A stretch of 64,000 nt of DNA from Eubacterium sp. AB3007 (GCF_000688015.1 NZ_JIAD01000001.1:930001-994000), one strand, 5' to 3'. Counted from the stretch's first letter, positions 50,814 through 60,642 are shown. Notes: generated by a model not told the origin, from the sequence alone. Translations and numbers: made by a program.

Positions 50814-52796
50814 CTACTCCAAAACGAGTCCGATTGCATTACCTTTGTCGTTCATTTCCTCAGCAGATTTCTTTTTCTTGAAGATGGCCAGCATGACCAT
50901 ACCGACTGCTGCACCCGCAACCAGTGCCACAATATACCCCAGCACGTTGGTAACGACCGGGAATACGAAGATGCCGCCGTGAGGTGCCATCAACTGGCAT
51001 CCGAAGAGCATGGACAGTCCGCCGCCTACTGCAGATCCGATCACGCAGGATGGGATCACCCGAAGCGGGTCTGCTGCTGCATAGGGGATCGCGCCCTCTG
51101 TGATGAAGCAAAGTCCCATGATGTAGTTCACAGGGCCGGACTTCAGCTCGTTGTTGGTCCATCTGTTCTTGAAGAAGGTGGTGGACAGCGCGATGGCGAT
51201 CGGCGGGATCATGCCGCCAACCATGACAGCGGCCATGACATCATAGATGCCCTCTGCCAGCATACCGACACCAAACACGTACGCCGCCTTGTTGAAGGGG
51301 CCTCCCATATCGATGGCCATCATGCCGGCCACGATGCATCCAAGCAGGACAGAGGTAGAACCGCTCATGGAGCCCAGCGCCCCGGACAAGCCGTTGTTGA
51401 TAGCACCCATGATGGGGTTCACCGCGCACATGAAGGTGCCCATTAGGAACACGCCCAGAAGCGGAATGATCAGCACCGGCATCATTCTGGCGATGGTGTC
51501 CGGCAGCCATGCAAACACTTTCTTTATCAGGATGACGATATATCCACCTGCAAATCCGGCCAGCAGCGCCCCCAGGAATCCGGATACGGCCGCCGCGTCA
51601 CCGCCAACCTCTGCAAAGGTGCTTCCGGTGGTGGCCATGAATCCGCCCACAAAGCCTACCGCCAGGCCCGGTCTGTCCGCGATGCTCTCAGCGATGAAAC
51701 CTGCCAGTACCGGCAGCATGAAGCTGAAGGCATATCCGCCGATGGTCTTGAAATACGCGGCCGCTACGGTATAGGTACCGAAATCGCCGTCTCTGGGTGC
51801 TCCCGCGATAGTGTCGATCAGGAACGCCAGCGCGATCAGGATTCCTCCGCCGATGACGAAGGGGAGCATATGGGAAACGCCGTTCATCAGATCCTTATAG
51901 ATCTTCCGTCCGATGCTCTCATCCTCATCCGCCTCGATATTGCCAGCCTCAGATCCGCTGTCGAACACAGGGCAGTCCCCTGCCAGCGCTCTGTTGATCA
52001 GTTCTTCCGGCTTGTTGATGCCGTCTGCCACCTTGGTAATCAGGACCTTCTTGCCGTTGAAACGGGCCATGGGCACGTTCTTATCTGCAGCCACGATGAT
52101 CGCCTCTGCGTTCTGGATCTCCTCAGCGGAGAGTACGTTCTTGGCGCCTCCGGAGCCGTTGGTCTCAACCTTGATAGAGACCCCCATCTCCTCTCCCTTC
52201 TGATTCAGCGCTTCTGCAGCCATATAGGTGTGAGCGATGCCGGTGGGGCAGGCGGTGACGGCCAGAAGGCGGTAGCCCGCCTCTTCAGCCTTTGCGGCTG
52301 TATCCTTCTCTTCTTCTGCAGCCTCTGCTTCCTCCGGGAACTTCTCTGCCTCTGCCTTGTTCAGCTCGTCCAGGAATTCCTGTCCTGACCCAGCCGCCAG
52401 CAGACGCTTTCTGAGATCCAGATCCATCAGCAAAGTCATCAGTTTCGCCAACACATCCAGGTGCAGATCCCCATCCATAGGGGCCGCGATCATGAACAGC
52501 AGGTTGGAGGGCTGTCCGTCCGGAGCACCGTAGTCGATACCCTCAGGAACGGTCATAGCCACCAGGCCTGGCTGTTTCACAGCATCTGTCTTACAGTGCG
52601 GGATGGCGATCCCCTCTCCGATGGCGGTGGTTCCCTGGGCCTCTCTGGCCAGGATACCCTCGGTGTAGATTGCTTTGTCTGCCAGATTCCCGGCCGCATC
52701 ATGCAGGTCGATCATCATCTCGATCGCCTGCTCCTTGGTGGTCGCGCCGGCATCGATGGTGATCGATTCGGCTTTCAACAGGTCATTGATTTTCAT
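50814..52796 (-). CDS. fruA: fructose-specific PTS enzyme IIABC
   Basis: The 660-residue protein has, in order, an EIIA domain (about 1-145, active His in IAIPHCK), an acidic Ala/Glu linker, an EIIB domain (about 175-275, active Cys in AVTACPTGIAHTYMAAEAL), and a membrane EIIC domain (about 305-640) with PVLAGFIAESIADRPGL and the GALLAGF region. It imports fructose as fructose-1-phosphate. Its start overlaps the fruK stop by four bases, so translation is coupled. AAGGAA sits close before the ATG. Confidence 0.97.
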   Translation of the reverse strand: MKINDLLKAESITIDAGATTKEQAIEMMIDLHDAAGNLADKAIYTEGILAREAQGTTAIGEGIAIPHCKTDAVKQPGLVAMTVPEGIDYGAPDGQPSNLLFMIAAPMDGDLHLDVLAKLMTLLMDLDLRKRLLAAGSGQEFLDELNKAEAEKFPEEAEAAEEEKDTAAKAEEAGYRLLAVTACPTGIAHTYMAAEALNQKGEEMGVSIKVETNGSGGAKNVLSAEEIQNAEAIIVAADKNVPMARFNGKKVLITKVADGINKPEELINRALAGDCPVFDSGSEAGNIEADEDESIGRKIYKDLMNGVSHMLPFVIGGGILIALAFLIDTIAGAPRDGDFGTYTVAAAYFKTIGGYAFSFMLPVLAGFIAESIADRPGLAVGFVGGFMATTGSTFAEVGGDAAAVSGFLGALLAGFAGGYIVILIKKVFAWLPDTIARMMPVLIIPLLGVFLMGTFMCAVNPIMGAINNGLSGALGSMSGSTSVLLGCIVAGMMAIDMGGPFNKAAYVFGVGMLAEGIYDVMAAVMVGGMIPPIAIALSTTFFKNRWTNNELKSGPVNYIMGLCFITEGAIPYAAADPLRVIPSCVIGSAVGGGLSMLFGCQLMAPHGGIFVFPVVTNVLGYIVALVAGAAVGMVMLAIFKKKKSAEEMNDKGNAIGLVLE

Positions 52797-53725
52797 TTCC
52801 TTAACATCCTTTCGATTTCTTCCCCTGAGGCCAGTCCCGGTGCGGCAGCAGTGGCAGCCCCCGCTGCGGTCCCCAGCTTCAGAGCATAAGAGTAATCCTT
52901 TGTCTTCATATATCCCGCAAGGAATCCGGCGACCATGGAATCACCGGCTCCTACGGTATTGACAGCCTCGCACTTGATGGCATCGGCTGTGATGACCTCA
53001 TCCTTGTCGGACACCAGCACGGCCCCCTTGGACCCTCTGGAGACCAGCACGTTCCGCGCCCCCATCTTCCGGAGTTCTCTCGCCCCCCAGATGATCTCCT
53101 CTGTGGTCTCCAGGCGCTTGCCGAGCATCTCGGAAACCTCATCGTTGTTAGGCTTGATCAGAAACGGCCCGTATTGCAGTACCTTCAGAAGGAGGCTGCC
53201 GGTAGCATCCACCACCGTCACGATCCCGGCTGCGGAGGTCTTCTGCATGATCCGCTCATAAATGTCATCTGGCATGGAGGCCGGCACGGATCCGGACACC
53301 ACCAGAATATCCTCCTGCCCTATCTGGTCGAATTTCGCGAACAGCGCCTCTACCGCCTCCGGCCCGATCGTAGGCCCCTGCCCGTTGATCTCAGTCTCAC
53401 TCCGGTTGAAATCTCCACTCTCCGTCTGTGCGCCATCATCCTTGATCTTGACGTTGATCCTGGTGAACCCTTCCGCAAGCTCAATGAAATCGGTCTGCAT
53501 CCCCTGTTCTTCCAGCCCCCGGGCAAGCGCCTTTCCGGTGAATCCGCTGACAAAGCCCAGCGCCGTGGTCTCTATCCCCAGATTGCCGAGAATCGTCGAT
53601 ACATTGATCCCCTTGCCACCGAAGTAGTACTCCTCCCGAACCGTCCGGTTGGTGTATCCTGCCCGGAAGTTATCCATGTGTACGATGTAGTCGATAGCCG
53701 GGTTGAACGTTACTGTGTAGATCAT
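52793..53725 (-). CDS. fruK: 1-phosphofructokinase
   Basis: The 310-residue PfkB-family kinase converts fructose-1-phosphate to fructose-1,6-bisphosphate. It begins MIYTVTFNPAIDY and has GGKGINVS (about residue 37-44), the substrate loop SGSVPASMPDDIY, and the catalytic anion hole NTVGAGDSMVAGF (about 247-259). AGGAGG precedes the ATG. It overlaps both the fruR stop (ATGA) and the fruA start by four bases. Confidence 0.97.
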   Translation of the reverse strand: MIYTVTFNPAIDYIVHMDNFRAGYTNRTVREEYYFGGKGINVSTILGNLGIETTALGFVSGFTGKALARGLEEQGMQTDFIELAEGFTRINVKIKDDGAQTESGDFNRSETEINGQGPTIGPEAVEALFAKFDQIGQEDILVVSGSVPASMPDDIYERIMQKTSAAGIVTVVDATGSLLLKVLQYGPFLIKPNNDEVSEMLGKRLETTEEIIWGARELRKMGARNVLVSRGSKGAVLVSDKDEVITADAIKCEAVNTVGAGDSMVAGFLAGYMKTKDYSYALKLGTAAGAATAAAPGLASGEEIERMLRK

Positions 53726-54480
53726 GCTCGCTCCTCCTTTGCTATGATGATTTCCGACAGTTTCCTGTAATTCGTCTTGGGCTCCCGATCGGTGATGATC
53801 TTTCCTGCATCCAGTGAGCCGAACCGGACCTGTGCTACCTGATCGAACTTGCTATGATCGGCCAGGACGTAGATCTGAAGCCCGTGTCGAATGGCCTCTG
53901 TCTTGATCATCCCCTCCTCCATCTCTGAGGTAGTCAGCCCCCGATGAATGTCGATAGCGTCTGTGCCCATGAAACACTTGTTGAAATTGTATTTCCTGAT
54001 ATTCTCCACCGCCACGGAACCGATGATGGACTCTGTCTCCTGTCGCATCCTGCCACCGATCTGATAGACCATCAGTCCACGTTCCGCCAGCGCCAGCGCA
54101 TGTCTGGCTGCGTTGGTGACATAGGTGACTGTCTTATTATCCAGGAATTGGATCATGGCGCCTGTAGTCGTCCCTGCATCCAGAAATACGTAATCTCCAT
54201 CCTCGATCAGACTCGCTGCGTATCTGGCGATCGCCTTCTTCTCCTGCACAAAGCTTGCCGCCTTGGTCGCCATATCCTTCAGCTGGACTCTGGGGCCCTC
54301 ACTGATAGCAACGGCACCGCCAAACACCTTCCGGAGGCGCCCCGCGTTGTCGAGATCTGTGATGTCCCTGCGGATCGTAGACTCGCTCACCTGAAGTACC
54401 TTCGATAGCTCGTTGACCGTCACCGACTGTTGTTCTTTCAACTGATTCAGTATGATCGCATATCGTTCGTACTGTAGCAT
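53722..54480 (-). CDS. fruR: DeoR-family repressor of the fructose operon
   Basis: The 252-residue protein has the N-terminal DeoR helix-turn-helix (SVTVNELSKVLQVSEST then IRRDI, about residues 19-40) and a C-terminal phosphosugar-sensing domain with VFLDAGTTTGAM (about residue 93-104) and VLADHSKF near the end. It probably senses fructose-1-phosphate. It is the first gene of the operon and overlaps fruK by four bases. AGGAGG precedes the ATG. Two AGTCAT boxes ten bases apart lie upstream of its promoter. Confidence 0.95.
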   Translation of the reverse strand: MLQYERYAIILNQLKEQQSVTVNELSKVLQVSESTIRRDITDLDNAGRLRKVFGGAVAISEGPRVQLKDMATKAASFVQEKKAIARYAASLIEDGDYVFLDAGTTTGAMIQFLDNKTVTYVTNAARHALALAERGLMVYQIGGRMRQETESIIGSVAVENIRKYNFNKCFMGTDAIDIHRGLTTSEMEEGMIKTEAIRHGLQIYVLADHSKFDQVAQVRFGSLDAGKIITDREPKTNYRKLSEIIIAKEERA

Positions 54481-54507
54481 ATCCGCCTCCTCGCTTTACC
54501 TGCTTCC

Positions 54508-54536
54508 AGTTTACCATCAGAAATGTTCAAAGTCAA
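54508..54536 (-). promoter_or_regulatory. fructose operon promoter
   Basis: The minus strand has TTGACT (54531-54536), 17 bases and TAAACT (54508-54513), 27 bases before the fruR ATG. Confidence 0.72.
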
Positions 54537-54554
54537 TCACAATTCCCAATTTTC

Positions 54555-54570
54555 AGTCATATTTAGTCAT
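54555..54570 (-). promoter_or_regulatory. direct repeats, possible FruR operator
   Basis: AGTCAT occurs at 54555-54560 and 54565-54570, exactly one helical turn apart, and a related AGTCAA forms the -35 at 54531-54536. DeoR-family fructose repressors bind such direct repeats close to their own promoter. Confidence 0.45.
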
Positions 54571-54666
54571 TTTTTATCATCGCCCGTTTTCAATGAATGC
54601 CATTGACGAAACGAAGAAAAAATGCGATGATAATCCATAAGAAAGAAAACCAGAAAGAGGACACCT

Positions 54667-55881
54667 ATGAAACCAGATAAGAAACCACATATGAACCCGC
54701 GCTACACCCAGATCTCGTTGTACGTGATCTTCACCTGCGCCATCATCTACCTGTTGGTCAAGATGTTCGACCATGGGGATGACATCCTGCAATACACTGG
54801 CAGGGCCCTCTCCTTCCTGAAGGTGATCTTTGTGCCCATCGTCGGCGGCTTCGCCATCGCCTATATCCTGCGGCCGATGGTGGAGTTCCTGAAGCGCAGA
54901 TTCATCCGGATATCCCTCTTGCAAACCCGTCCCAAACTCACCAATACCCTGGCTACTCTGGCTACCTACCTGATCGTACTTGCCGTGCTCCTGGCTGCGC
55001 TGCTCGTGCTCATCGTCTCCATCACCAAGGAGATCCGGACCGTGAACTTTGACGACTTCGGTAACCTGATGACCATCGTGGCGGACAACCTGAACGGTAT
55101 CCAGGACAGTCTGCAGAAGTGGATCGACAAGATGCCCGTAGGTTCCGAGGACCTGACAGCTTACCTGAAGAAGCTCGCTTCTGCCGTCGGCTCTGTTTCT
55201 GCCTCGGCGGGAACCGCTCTGGTGGGGTTTGCCGCCAGCCTGACCGGCTTCCTCACCAACCTCATGTTCAGCGTGATCTTTTCGATCTATTTCCTTCTGG
55301 ACGGACGAAATCTGGAGAATTACTGGGACGGCGTCCTGAAGACCATCTCCAGCAAGCATTTTTACCGGGTCTTTCACACGGTTGTGGATGACACCGACAA
55401 GGTCTTCTCCAGTTACATCAAAGGCCAACTCCTGGATGCACTCATCCTGGCGTTCATGGTGGCTGTCGGACTGTCCATCGTGGGCGTGCCCTATGGTGTG
55501 GTCATCGGCATCGTCACCGGCATCGGCAATCTGATCCCCTACGTGGGTGCTTTCGTTGCCTACGTCTGTACCATCGCTTCCTGTCTGCTGGCAGGTGACA
55601 TCCGGATGCTGATCATCGCCACCGTCATGATCTGCATCTTCCAGTTCATCGACGGCAACATCATCAACCCCAAACTCCTCAGCGACAGCGTGGAAGTCCA
55701 CCCACTTCTGGTGATCTGCTGCCTGTTGATTGGCGGTGCCTTCGGCGGAGTCATCGGCATGGTGGTCAGTGTGCCTGTAGGCGCTGTGCTGAAGATCCAG
55801 TTCGAGCGGATCCTGAACCACATCGCAGAGAAGCGAGGGATGTCCTTGCCTGTCGATCCACCCGAGGACAGTGCTTTGTGA
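54667..55881 (+). CDS. AI-2E family transporter
   Basis: The 404-residue membrane protein has seven or eight helices, a central soluble segment (about residues 120-180) and the family motif VPYGVVIGIVTGIGNLIPYVGAFV in its fifth helix pair, together with the C-terminal LVICCLLIGGAFGGVIGMVVSVP. This superfamily includes the autoinducer-2 exporter TqsA and several Na+/H+ antiporters; no substrate can be assigned. GAGG lies six bases before the ATG. It is divergent from the fructose operon and followed by a terminator. Confidence 0.93.
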   Translation: MKPDKKPHMNPRYTQISLYVIFTCAIIYLLVKMFDHGDDILQYTGRALSFLKVIFVPIVGGFAIAYILRPMVEFLKRRFIRISLLQTRPKLTNTLATLATYLIVLAVLLAALLVLIVSITKEIRTVNFDDFGNLMTIVADNLNGIQDSLQKWIDKMPVGSEDLTAYLKKLASAVGSVSASAGTALVGFAASLTGFLTNLMFSVIFSIYFLLDGRNLENYWDGVLKTISSKHFYRVFHTVVDDTDKVFSSYIKGQLLDALILAFMVAVGLSIVGVPYGVVIGIVTGIGNLIPYVGAFVAYVCTIASCLLAGDIRMLIIATVMICIFQFIDGNIINPKLLSDSVEVHPLLVICCLLIGGAFGGVIGMVVSVPVGAVLKIQFERILNHIAEKRGMSLPVDPPEDSAL

Positions 55882-55891
55882 CAAAGAAAGA

Positions 55892-55915
55892 CCCGGCGCT
55901 GACAGCGCCGGGTTT
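55892..55915 (+). terminator. terminator of the AI-2E gene
   Basis: A perfect nine-base GC-rich stem with a three-base loop, followed by TTTCT, lies ten bases after the stop codon. Confidence 0.8.
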
Positions 55916-56385
55916 CTCGTTCCATCGCAACCTTTTCCTTGTAAAATTGCCATTCGCAAATTCTGAAGGAATCGTCGAAAAAAAAATCTTGAAACAGGTC
56001 CTCTCGGGGAAAAGGAATTCTTGTCTCTCACAAAGCATTGTGACTGGGGGAGACTTCAAGAAATGGGAAAACCACCCTGTATTTCAGGGCATTGAACCGA
56101 GTAGTTTTCCTTCAGAATTGCACAAAGCGGAGTTTCCAAGGAAGTTTTTTCAGGCATTCCTTCAGATCTGGCCAATCCTTAAATATTAAGGAATTCAAAC
56201 GGTGGAATCCAAGTCCAGTCAGGATGTCACTGACTGGGATGTCACTTCCGAGTGAACACGGCTTTGTCCACAGACTAAAGGGGCTGCCTCTTTTGATACG
56301 CCCCCTCCATGATAACAGTTCTTTTGTTTCACTTTTCTTATAGAGGGAGTATATCATTTGAGACAACCCCTTGTCATTCTATTGT
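55916..56385. other. gene-free stretch
   Basis: Some 470 bases between the AI-2E terminator and the exported-protein stop have no convincing frame, ribosome site or RNA gene. Two direct GATGTCACT repeats lie near 56223-56246. A GGGGC/GCCCC hairpin with a short T-run (about 56278-56306) could terminate the minus-strand gene that ends at 56386. Confidence 0.6.
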
Positions 56386-57525
56386 CTATTGTACTTTGAA
56401 GGTGTAATACCCGTTGGCATTACCAGTCTTGTAGATCTTGAAGTAATACTTGCCCTTCTTCAGCTGATAACGATCCTTGCTGAGGTATTTCACCTTTCCG
56501 GCCTTATAGATCATCTCATATCTGAGGGTGCCGTACCTGTCTCCACCCTCTCCGAATTCACCGCCGGTGACGATACGGACGGTCTTTTTCTTCTTCAGCT
56601 TAAGCTTGTACCAGTACACCTTGTTCTCGCCGATGAATACCATGCCACGCTTGGTCTGGCCTTGCTTGATCTTCTTGGCTTTCTTCTTGCTGGCGCCGGC
56701 AGCATCGATAGGACGTTTGGTGAACTTGGCGGCCACGTCGTACACGGAACTATGGGAAGAGCCATACGGGATGATCCCTACATAATAGGTCCCCTTCCTG
56801 ACACCGTACACCGTTGAGTAATTGTCACTCCGATACAATGTCTCCCATCCTCTGCTGAGAGGCTTCTTGGCGGCATTGAAGAGCTTCACCTTGTACATGG
56901 AGTAATCACTCAACTCGCCCCGTGTGCTTACTCGGATGGTCCCATTGGCAGAAGCCTGAACACGGTAGAACAGAGTCTGTCCATCATTGTAACTCCCTGC
57001 AATGTACGCCTTGTTGTTCGCCAGGGTCGCCCCTGTAGCAGGCGCATACTGGAAGCCCATGACCCCATTTCCATAAGAACGTTTCGCCGTATAGGAGCCC
57101 TTGCTCACCTGGTAGGTGCGAATGTACACCTTGGTGCCGCTCACTGTCTGTGATGCGTAATCCCGTACCGTAAGCGCGGCATCTCCGCGCTTCACCTCCG
57201 GCGTTCCTCCGGTATAATACATGATCAGGACCGCCTGAGTCGGCACGATCACGGTGGCGGTGTTATCACTGGTCATGACCGGATTCTTCACCCTGTTGAT
57301 ATCCGGTGCCTGCAATGTGGATCCCCCGCTTGCGATCTCCCCCTGCAGCAATGCTTCTGTTCCGCTCTCAAGCGCATCGGATGGAACTTCAACGGACTGG
57401 ACGTTACCTGTCAGTTCCTCCCCCGCCGGAGTCTCCGATTCTGCAAACGCCGCCCCCGTGGACAGCACAGTGAAGACCATGGCGACGGACACTGCCAGAG
57501 CGACAAACTTTCTCTTTAACATCAT
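56386..57525 (-). CDS. exported beta-rich protein of unknown function
   Basis: The 379-residue protein has a clear signal peptide with cleavage after AFAE (about residue 29). The mature part looks all-beta with two or three repeated modules of about 100 residues. The later ones end in KKKTVRIVTGG and LKKGKYYFKIYKTGNANGYYTFKV, resembling bacterial pre-peptidase C-terminal-like modules. No catalytic motif or sorting signal is visible. AGGAGG precedes the ATG. It is probably secreted and may bind a surface or ligand; that is inference. Confidence 0.82.
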   Translation of the reverse strand: MMLKRKFVALAVSVAMVFTVLSTGAAFAESETPAGEELTGNVQSVEVPSDALESGTEALLQGEIASGGSTLQAPDINRVKNPVMTSDNTATVIVPTQAVLIMYYTGGTPEVKRGDAALTVRDYASQTVSGTKVYIRTYQVSKGSYTAKRSYGNGVMGFQYAPATGATLANNKAYIAGSYNDGQTLFYRVQASANGTIRVSTRGELSDYSMYKVKLFNAAKKPLSRGWETLYRSDNYSTVYGVRKGTYYVGIIPYGSSHSSVYDVAAKFTKRPIDAAGASKKKAKKIKQGQTKRGMVFIGENKVYWYKLKLKKKKTVRIVTGGEFGEGGDRYGTLRYEMIYKAGKVKYLSKDRYQLKKGKYYFKIYKTGNANGYYTFKVQ

Positions 57526-57619
57526 ACTTTCCTCCTTCGCATGATAGATGAATATATTACTAGTATACCACTATCTGTCTGTTCTGAAAATAACCGTTTT
57601 CTCACAATTTCTATCTTTC

Positions 57620-58186
57620 TTATCTCTGGCTCTTCGCCCACATATAGCAATAGGCCTGGGATCTTGCGGAGAAGTCCTCCCGTCGCAGAAGAGCTCGGAC
57701 CTCTTCTCTGGTATACCAACCCGCCCAGATCTCCTCTTCTGACGAGGTGCTGCGGGTGAACTCCCCTGCCGCACGCCCGATCAGGCAGACACTCTTCTCG
57801 TTGGAGAAACCGATAGCAGAGAAACTGTCGCGCAGAACGTCATCGATGGAGATGATCTCCAGGCCGGTCTCCTCCCTGAGCTCCCTGCGCCCGGCTTCTT
57901 CCACCCCCTCACCAGGATCGATCAGACCTGCAGGGAAATTCATGATGTTCCGTCCAATCGGCATACGAAACTCGCGATTTAGAAGGATCCGCTCACCGCT
58001 CTCATCTGTCATGATCAGCACCACAGAGTCCGTTGGAGACCCAGCCAGGTCCTTCAGACCAACAAGATCACTGCGCCGGCTGATCATTTCATAGGTCTTG
58101 GGTTTCCCATCCACGGTCTCGTAGTCCAGATCGTAACGAGTGATGAAGCGACCTTCGTTCACCTTCTTCAGTCCTTTGAATTCCAT
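57620..58186 (-). CDS. NUDIX hydrolase (ADP-ribose pyrophosphatase-like)
   Basis: The 188-residue protein has the full NUDIX box, G(5x)E(7x)REUXEEXGU, in the stretch GLIDPGEGVEEAGRREL then REETGLEI (about residues 91-113), and an N-terminal beta domain like ADP-ribose pyrophosphatases. Substrate is unproven. GGAGAGG precedes the ATG. It lies downstream of proC, separated by a terminator-like hairpin, so it is probably a separate unit. Confidence 0.93.
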   Translation of the reverse strand: MEFKGLKKVNEGRFITRYDLDYETVDGKPKTYEMISRRSDLVGLKDLAGSPTDSVVLIMTDESGERILLNREFRMPIGRNIMNFPAGLIDPGEGVEEAGRRELREETGLEIISIDDVLRDSFSAIGFSNEKSVCLIGRAAGEFTRSTSSEEEIWAGWYTREEVRALLRREDFSARSQAYCYMWAKSQR

Positions 58187-58206
58187 GTCGTCCTCTCCTT
58201 GCCTTT

Positions 58207-58233
58207 AAAACAGGCGGCCGAAACAGGCCGCCT
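58207..58233 (-). terminator. terminator of proC
   Basis: A perfect eight-base stem AGGCGGCC/GGCCGCCT with a six-base loop is followed on the minus strand by GTTTTAAA, ten bases after the proC stop. Confidence 0.78.
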
Positions 58234-58242
58234 CCATTCCGT

Positions 58243-59046
58243 CTATTTCTTCTGCATCTCCCGTGATCTCTCTGCCGCTGCATGGGCTCCTTCGATCACA
58301 GCGCTACGGAAGTTCTTCTCCTCCAGTACACGCACCGCCTCGATGGTAGTGCCTGCCGGAGAACAAACCATGTCCTTCAGCGCCCCGGGGTGCAGGCCGG
58401 TCTCCAACACCATCTTGGCCGAGCCCAACACCGTCTGGGCGGCAAATTCGTAGGCCTGCGCTCTCGGCATTCCTTCCATTACCGCTGCATCTGCCAAAGC
58501 CTCGATAAACATGTACACATAGGCCGGTCCGCTGCCGCTGGTACTGATCACAGCGTCAAAAAGAGACTCCGGCACCTGCTGTGCCTTTCCGAACCCGGAC
58601 AGCAGTGCCATCACCTGCTCCATCTCTTCTTCCGCTACACCTTCCCCTGCACATGCAGCAGACATGCCCTCGCCTACCATGGCCGGGGTGTTAGGCATCA
58701 CTCGCACAAGCTTCACCGGGCGTCCGAAAGCTTCACCGAGCTTATCAAGACTCCATCCCGCAGCGATACTGATGATCACCTGCTCCTCCCGGACATCTTC
58801 GGCGATCTCCTCGATCAATCCTGCCAGAAACTGCGGCTTCACTGCCAGAAACACATAGTCCGCCCAGTCAAACACGGCTTTGTTCGACTCCGTAACCATG
58901 ATCCCATGACGTGCGCCGGCCCTCTCCCGGGTCTCCGCATTCACATCCGCGCCCATGATCTCCTCCGGGCCACAGATTCCGCCTGCGACAATACCACCTA
59001 TGATCGCGCTTCCCATGGCGCCGCATCCGATAAATCCAATACGCAT
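58243..59046 (-). CDS. proC: pyrroline-5-carboxylate reductase
   Basis: The protein (267 residues) has the dinucleotide-binding GFIGCGAMGSAIIGG at its N-terminus, RVMPNTPAMVGEGMSA (about residue 115-130), the ALSGSGPAYVYMFIEAL-like TSGSGPAYVYMFIEAL stretch and the C-terminal VCSPAGTTIEAV. It reduces pyrroline-5-carboxylate to proline. AAGGAGA precedes the ATG at 59046; the open frame extends eight codons into putP but has no ribosome site. It starts 11 bases after the proline symporter gene stop, so synthesis and uptake of proline share an operon. Confidence 0.97.
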   Translation of the reverse strand: MRIGFIGCGAMGSAIIGGIVAGGICGPEEIMGADVNAETRERAGARHGIMVTESNKAVFDWADYVFLAVKPQFLAGLIEEIAEDVREEQVIISIAAGWSLDKLGEAFGRPVKLVRVMPNTPAMVGEGMSAACAGEGVAEEEMEQVMALLSGFGKAQQVPESLFDAVISTSGSGPAYVYMFIEALADAAVMEGMPRAQAYEFAAQTVLGSAKMVLETGLHPGALKDMVCSPAGTTIEAVRVLEEKNFRSAVIEGAHAAAERSREMQKK

Positions 59047-59056
59047 AGTTTTCTCC

Positions 59057-60571
59057 TTACTCCTCAGCAACTCCCTCTGCGATGGCCCTGTCGTAGATAT
59101 CCGTGACCTCCTTGGACGGCTCCGGTGTGAGCAGCGTCACAATGATCGCGACGATCCCACCTGCCACAAAGCCCGGCAGGATCTCATAGACTCCTGTCCC
59201 GCTAAGCAACATCAGCCAAAGAATGTCCACAGCCGCCCCGCAGATCACTCCCGCACAGGCACCGGCGTAGTTGAAACGCCTCCAGAACAAAGACAGCAGG
59301 ATGGCCGGTCCGAAAGCCGCACCAAATACGCCCCAGGCATTCTCCACCAGATTCATGATAGCCTGCGCTCCTGCCCCTTTGGAAGAAGCGATGACAAAAG
59401 CGATGACAGCGATAATGATGACTGCCATACGTCCTACCCAAAGGACCTCCTTTTCTGTGGCATCCTTACGAAAGATGGGCTTGTACATGTCAGAGGTAAA
59501 GGAGCTAGAGGCCACCAGGAGCTGGGAATCCGCTGTGGAAACGGACGCCGCCATGATCGCGGCCAGCAGGAATCCGGAAATCACCGGCGGGAAGAAACGC
59601 CGTGCCATAACGATGAACACGGTCTTCTGCGCACCTGTGGTCAGCAGGTCTTCTGCCACGATCATTCTGGCCTGGTAAGCCATGAGGCAGGCCGCGCCGA
59701 TGGACAGCACCACCCAAACGATGGCGATGACGGCAGATTTCTTAACCATCGAGGGTTTCTCGATGGACATGAAACGAACGATGATATGGGGCATGCCAAA
59801 ATACCCCAATCCCCAGGCAAGTCCGGAGACGATATCCTGCCAGCTGGCGCTGAACAGTCCCGTGCCGAAGCTGCAGCTCACCACCTCACCAGAAGCGGCA
59901 TCGGTGTACTCATAAACCTTCTCCAGCATAGAGTGATCCAGATCAAACGTAGTCGCCACGATGATGGGGATCGCCAGCAATGCGATCAGCATCAGAATCC
60001 CCTGGAAAAAGTCTGTCCAGCAGACCGCCTTGAACCCTCCCAGGAAGGTGTATCCTACGATGATCAGCGCAAACAGAATCATGGCTGAACGCTCGTTGAT
60101 GCCGGGGAAAAGCATGGTGAACACGCTGGTGCCGGCCACAAAAGCAGAGGATACGTAGATGGTGAAGGCCAGCAGGAAGATGCAGGCGCAGACCACCTGC
60201 AGGGTCTTCTTCTCACTGGCGAACCGATTGGTCAGGTACTGCGGTACTGTGATGGAATCCCCTGCCGCCTTGGAGAACTCACGGAGTCTCTTGGCGCAGA
60301 AGATCCAGTTGGCCGCAGTGCCCAGAGCCAGTCCGATGCCGATCCAGATCTGGCCGAAACCAAAGGCCAGGATGGAACCCGGCAGCCCCATCAACAGCCA
60401 GGCGGACATATCCGAAGCCTGTGCCGACATGGCTGTGACCCAGGGGCCCATGCTGCGGCCGCCCAGGAAGAAATCCTTCTGATTCTTGTTGCTTCCGTTC
60501 ACAAAGAAAGCGATCGCGACGAAGAACAGGATTACAAAATACAGAATAAAGACAATAATTTCTAGGTTCAT
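59057..60571 (-). CDS. putP: sodium/proline symporter
   Basis: The 504-residue SSS-family protein has about 13 helices, with the conserved SDMSAWLLMGLPG (about residue 54-66), the R-x-FAS stretch after YLTNRFAS and the family signature GGFKAVCWTDFFQG (about residue 185). It co-transports Na+ and proline. The start at 60571 is preferred because GGAAAGGAAG lies seven bases before it and the first helix begins at once; the longer frame has no ribosome site. It is divergent from a TetR-family gene. Confidence 0.95.
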   Translation of the reverse strand: MNLEIIVFILYFVILFFVAIAFFVNGSNKNQKDFFLGGRSMGPWVTAMSAQASDMSAWLLMGLPGSILAFGFGQIWIGIGLALGTAANWIFCAKRLREFSKAAGDSITVPQYLTNRFASEKKTLQVVCACIFLLAFTIYVSSAFVAGTSVFTMLFPGINERSAMILFALIIVGYTFLGGFKAVCWTDFFQGILMLIALLAIPIIVATTFDLDHSMLEKVYEYTDAASGEVVSCSFGTGLFSASWQDIVSGLAWGLGYFGMPHIIVRFMSIEKPSMVKKSAVIAIVWVVLSIGAACLMAYQARMIVAEDLLTTGAQKTVFIVMARRFFPPVISGFLLAAIMAASVSTADSQLLVASSSFTSDMYKPIFRKDATEKEVLWVGRMAVIIIAVIAFVIASSKGAGAQAIMNLVENAWGVFGAAFGPAILLSLFWRRFNYAGACAGVICGAAVDILWLMLLSGTGVYEILPGFVAGGIVAIIVTLLTPEPSKEVTDIYDRAIAEGVAEE

Positions 60572-60642
60572 ATAACAACTTCCTTTCCTGTGCATAATAG
60601 CACTCATCCATTGTACCACCCTTTTCAACAGATATAAATATC

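Noticed and set aside
54577..56031. 484-residue minus-strand frame
   Set aside because: It is antisense to the AI-2E transporter gene, rich in His, Asp and Gln as expected for a shadow of a membrane protein, and has no ribosome site.
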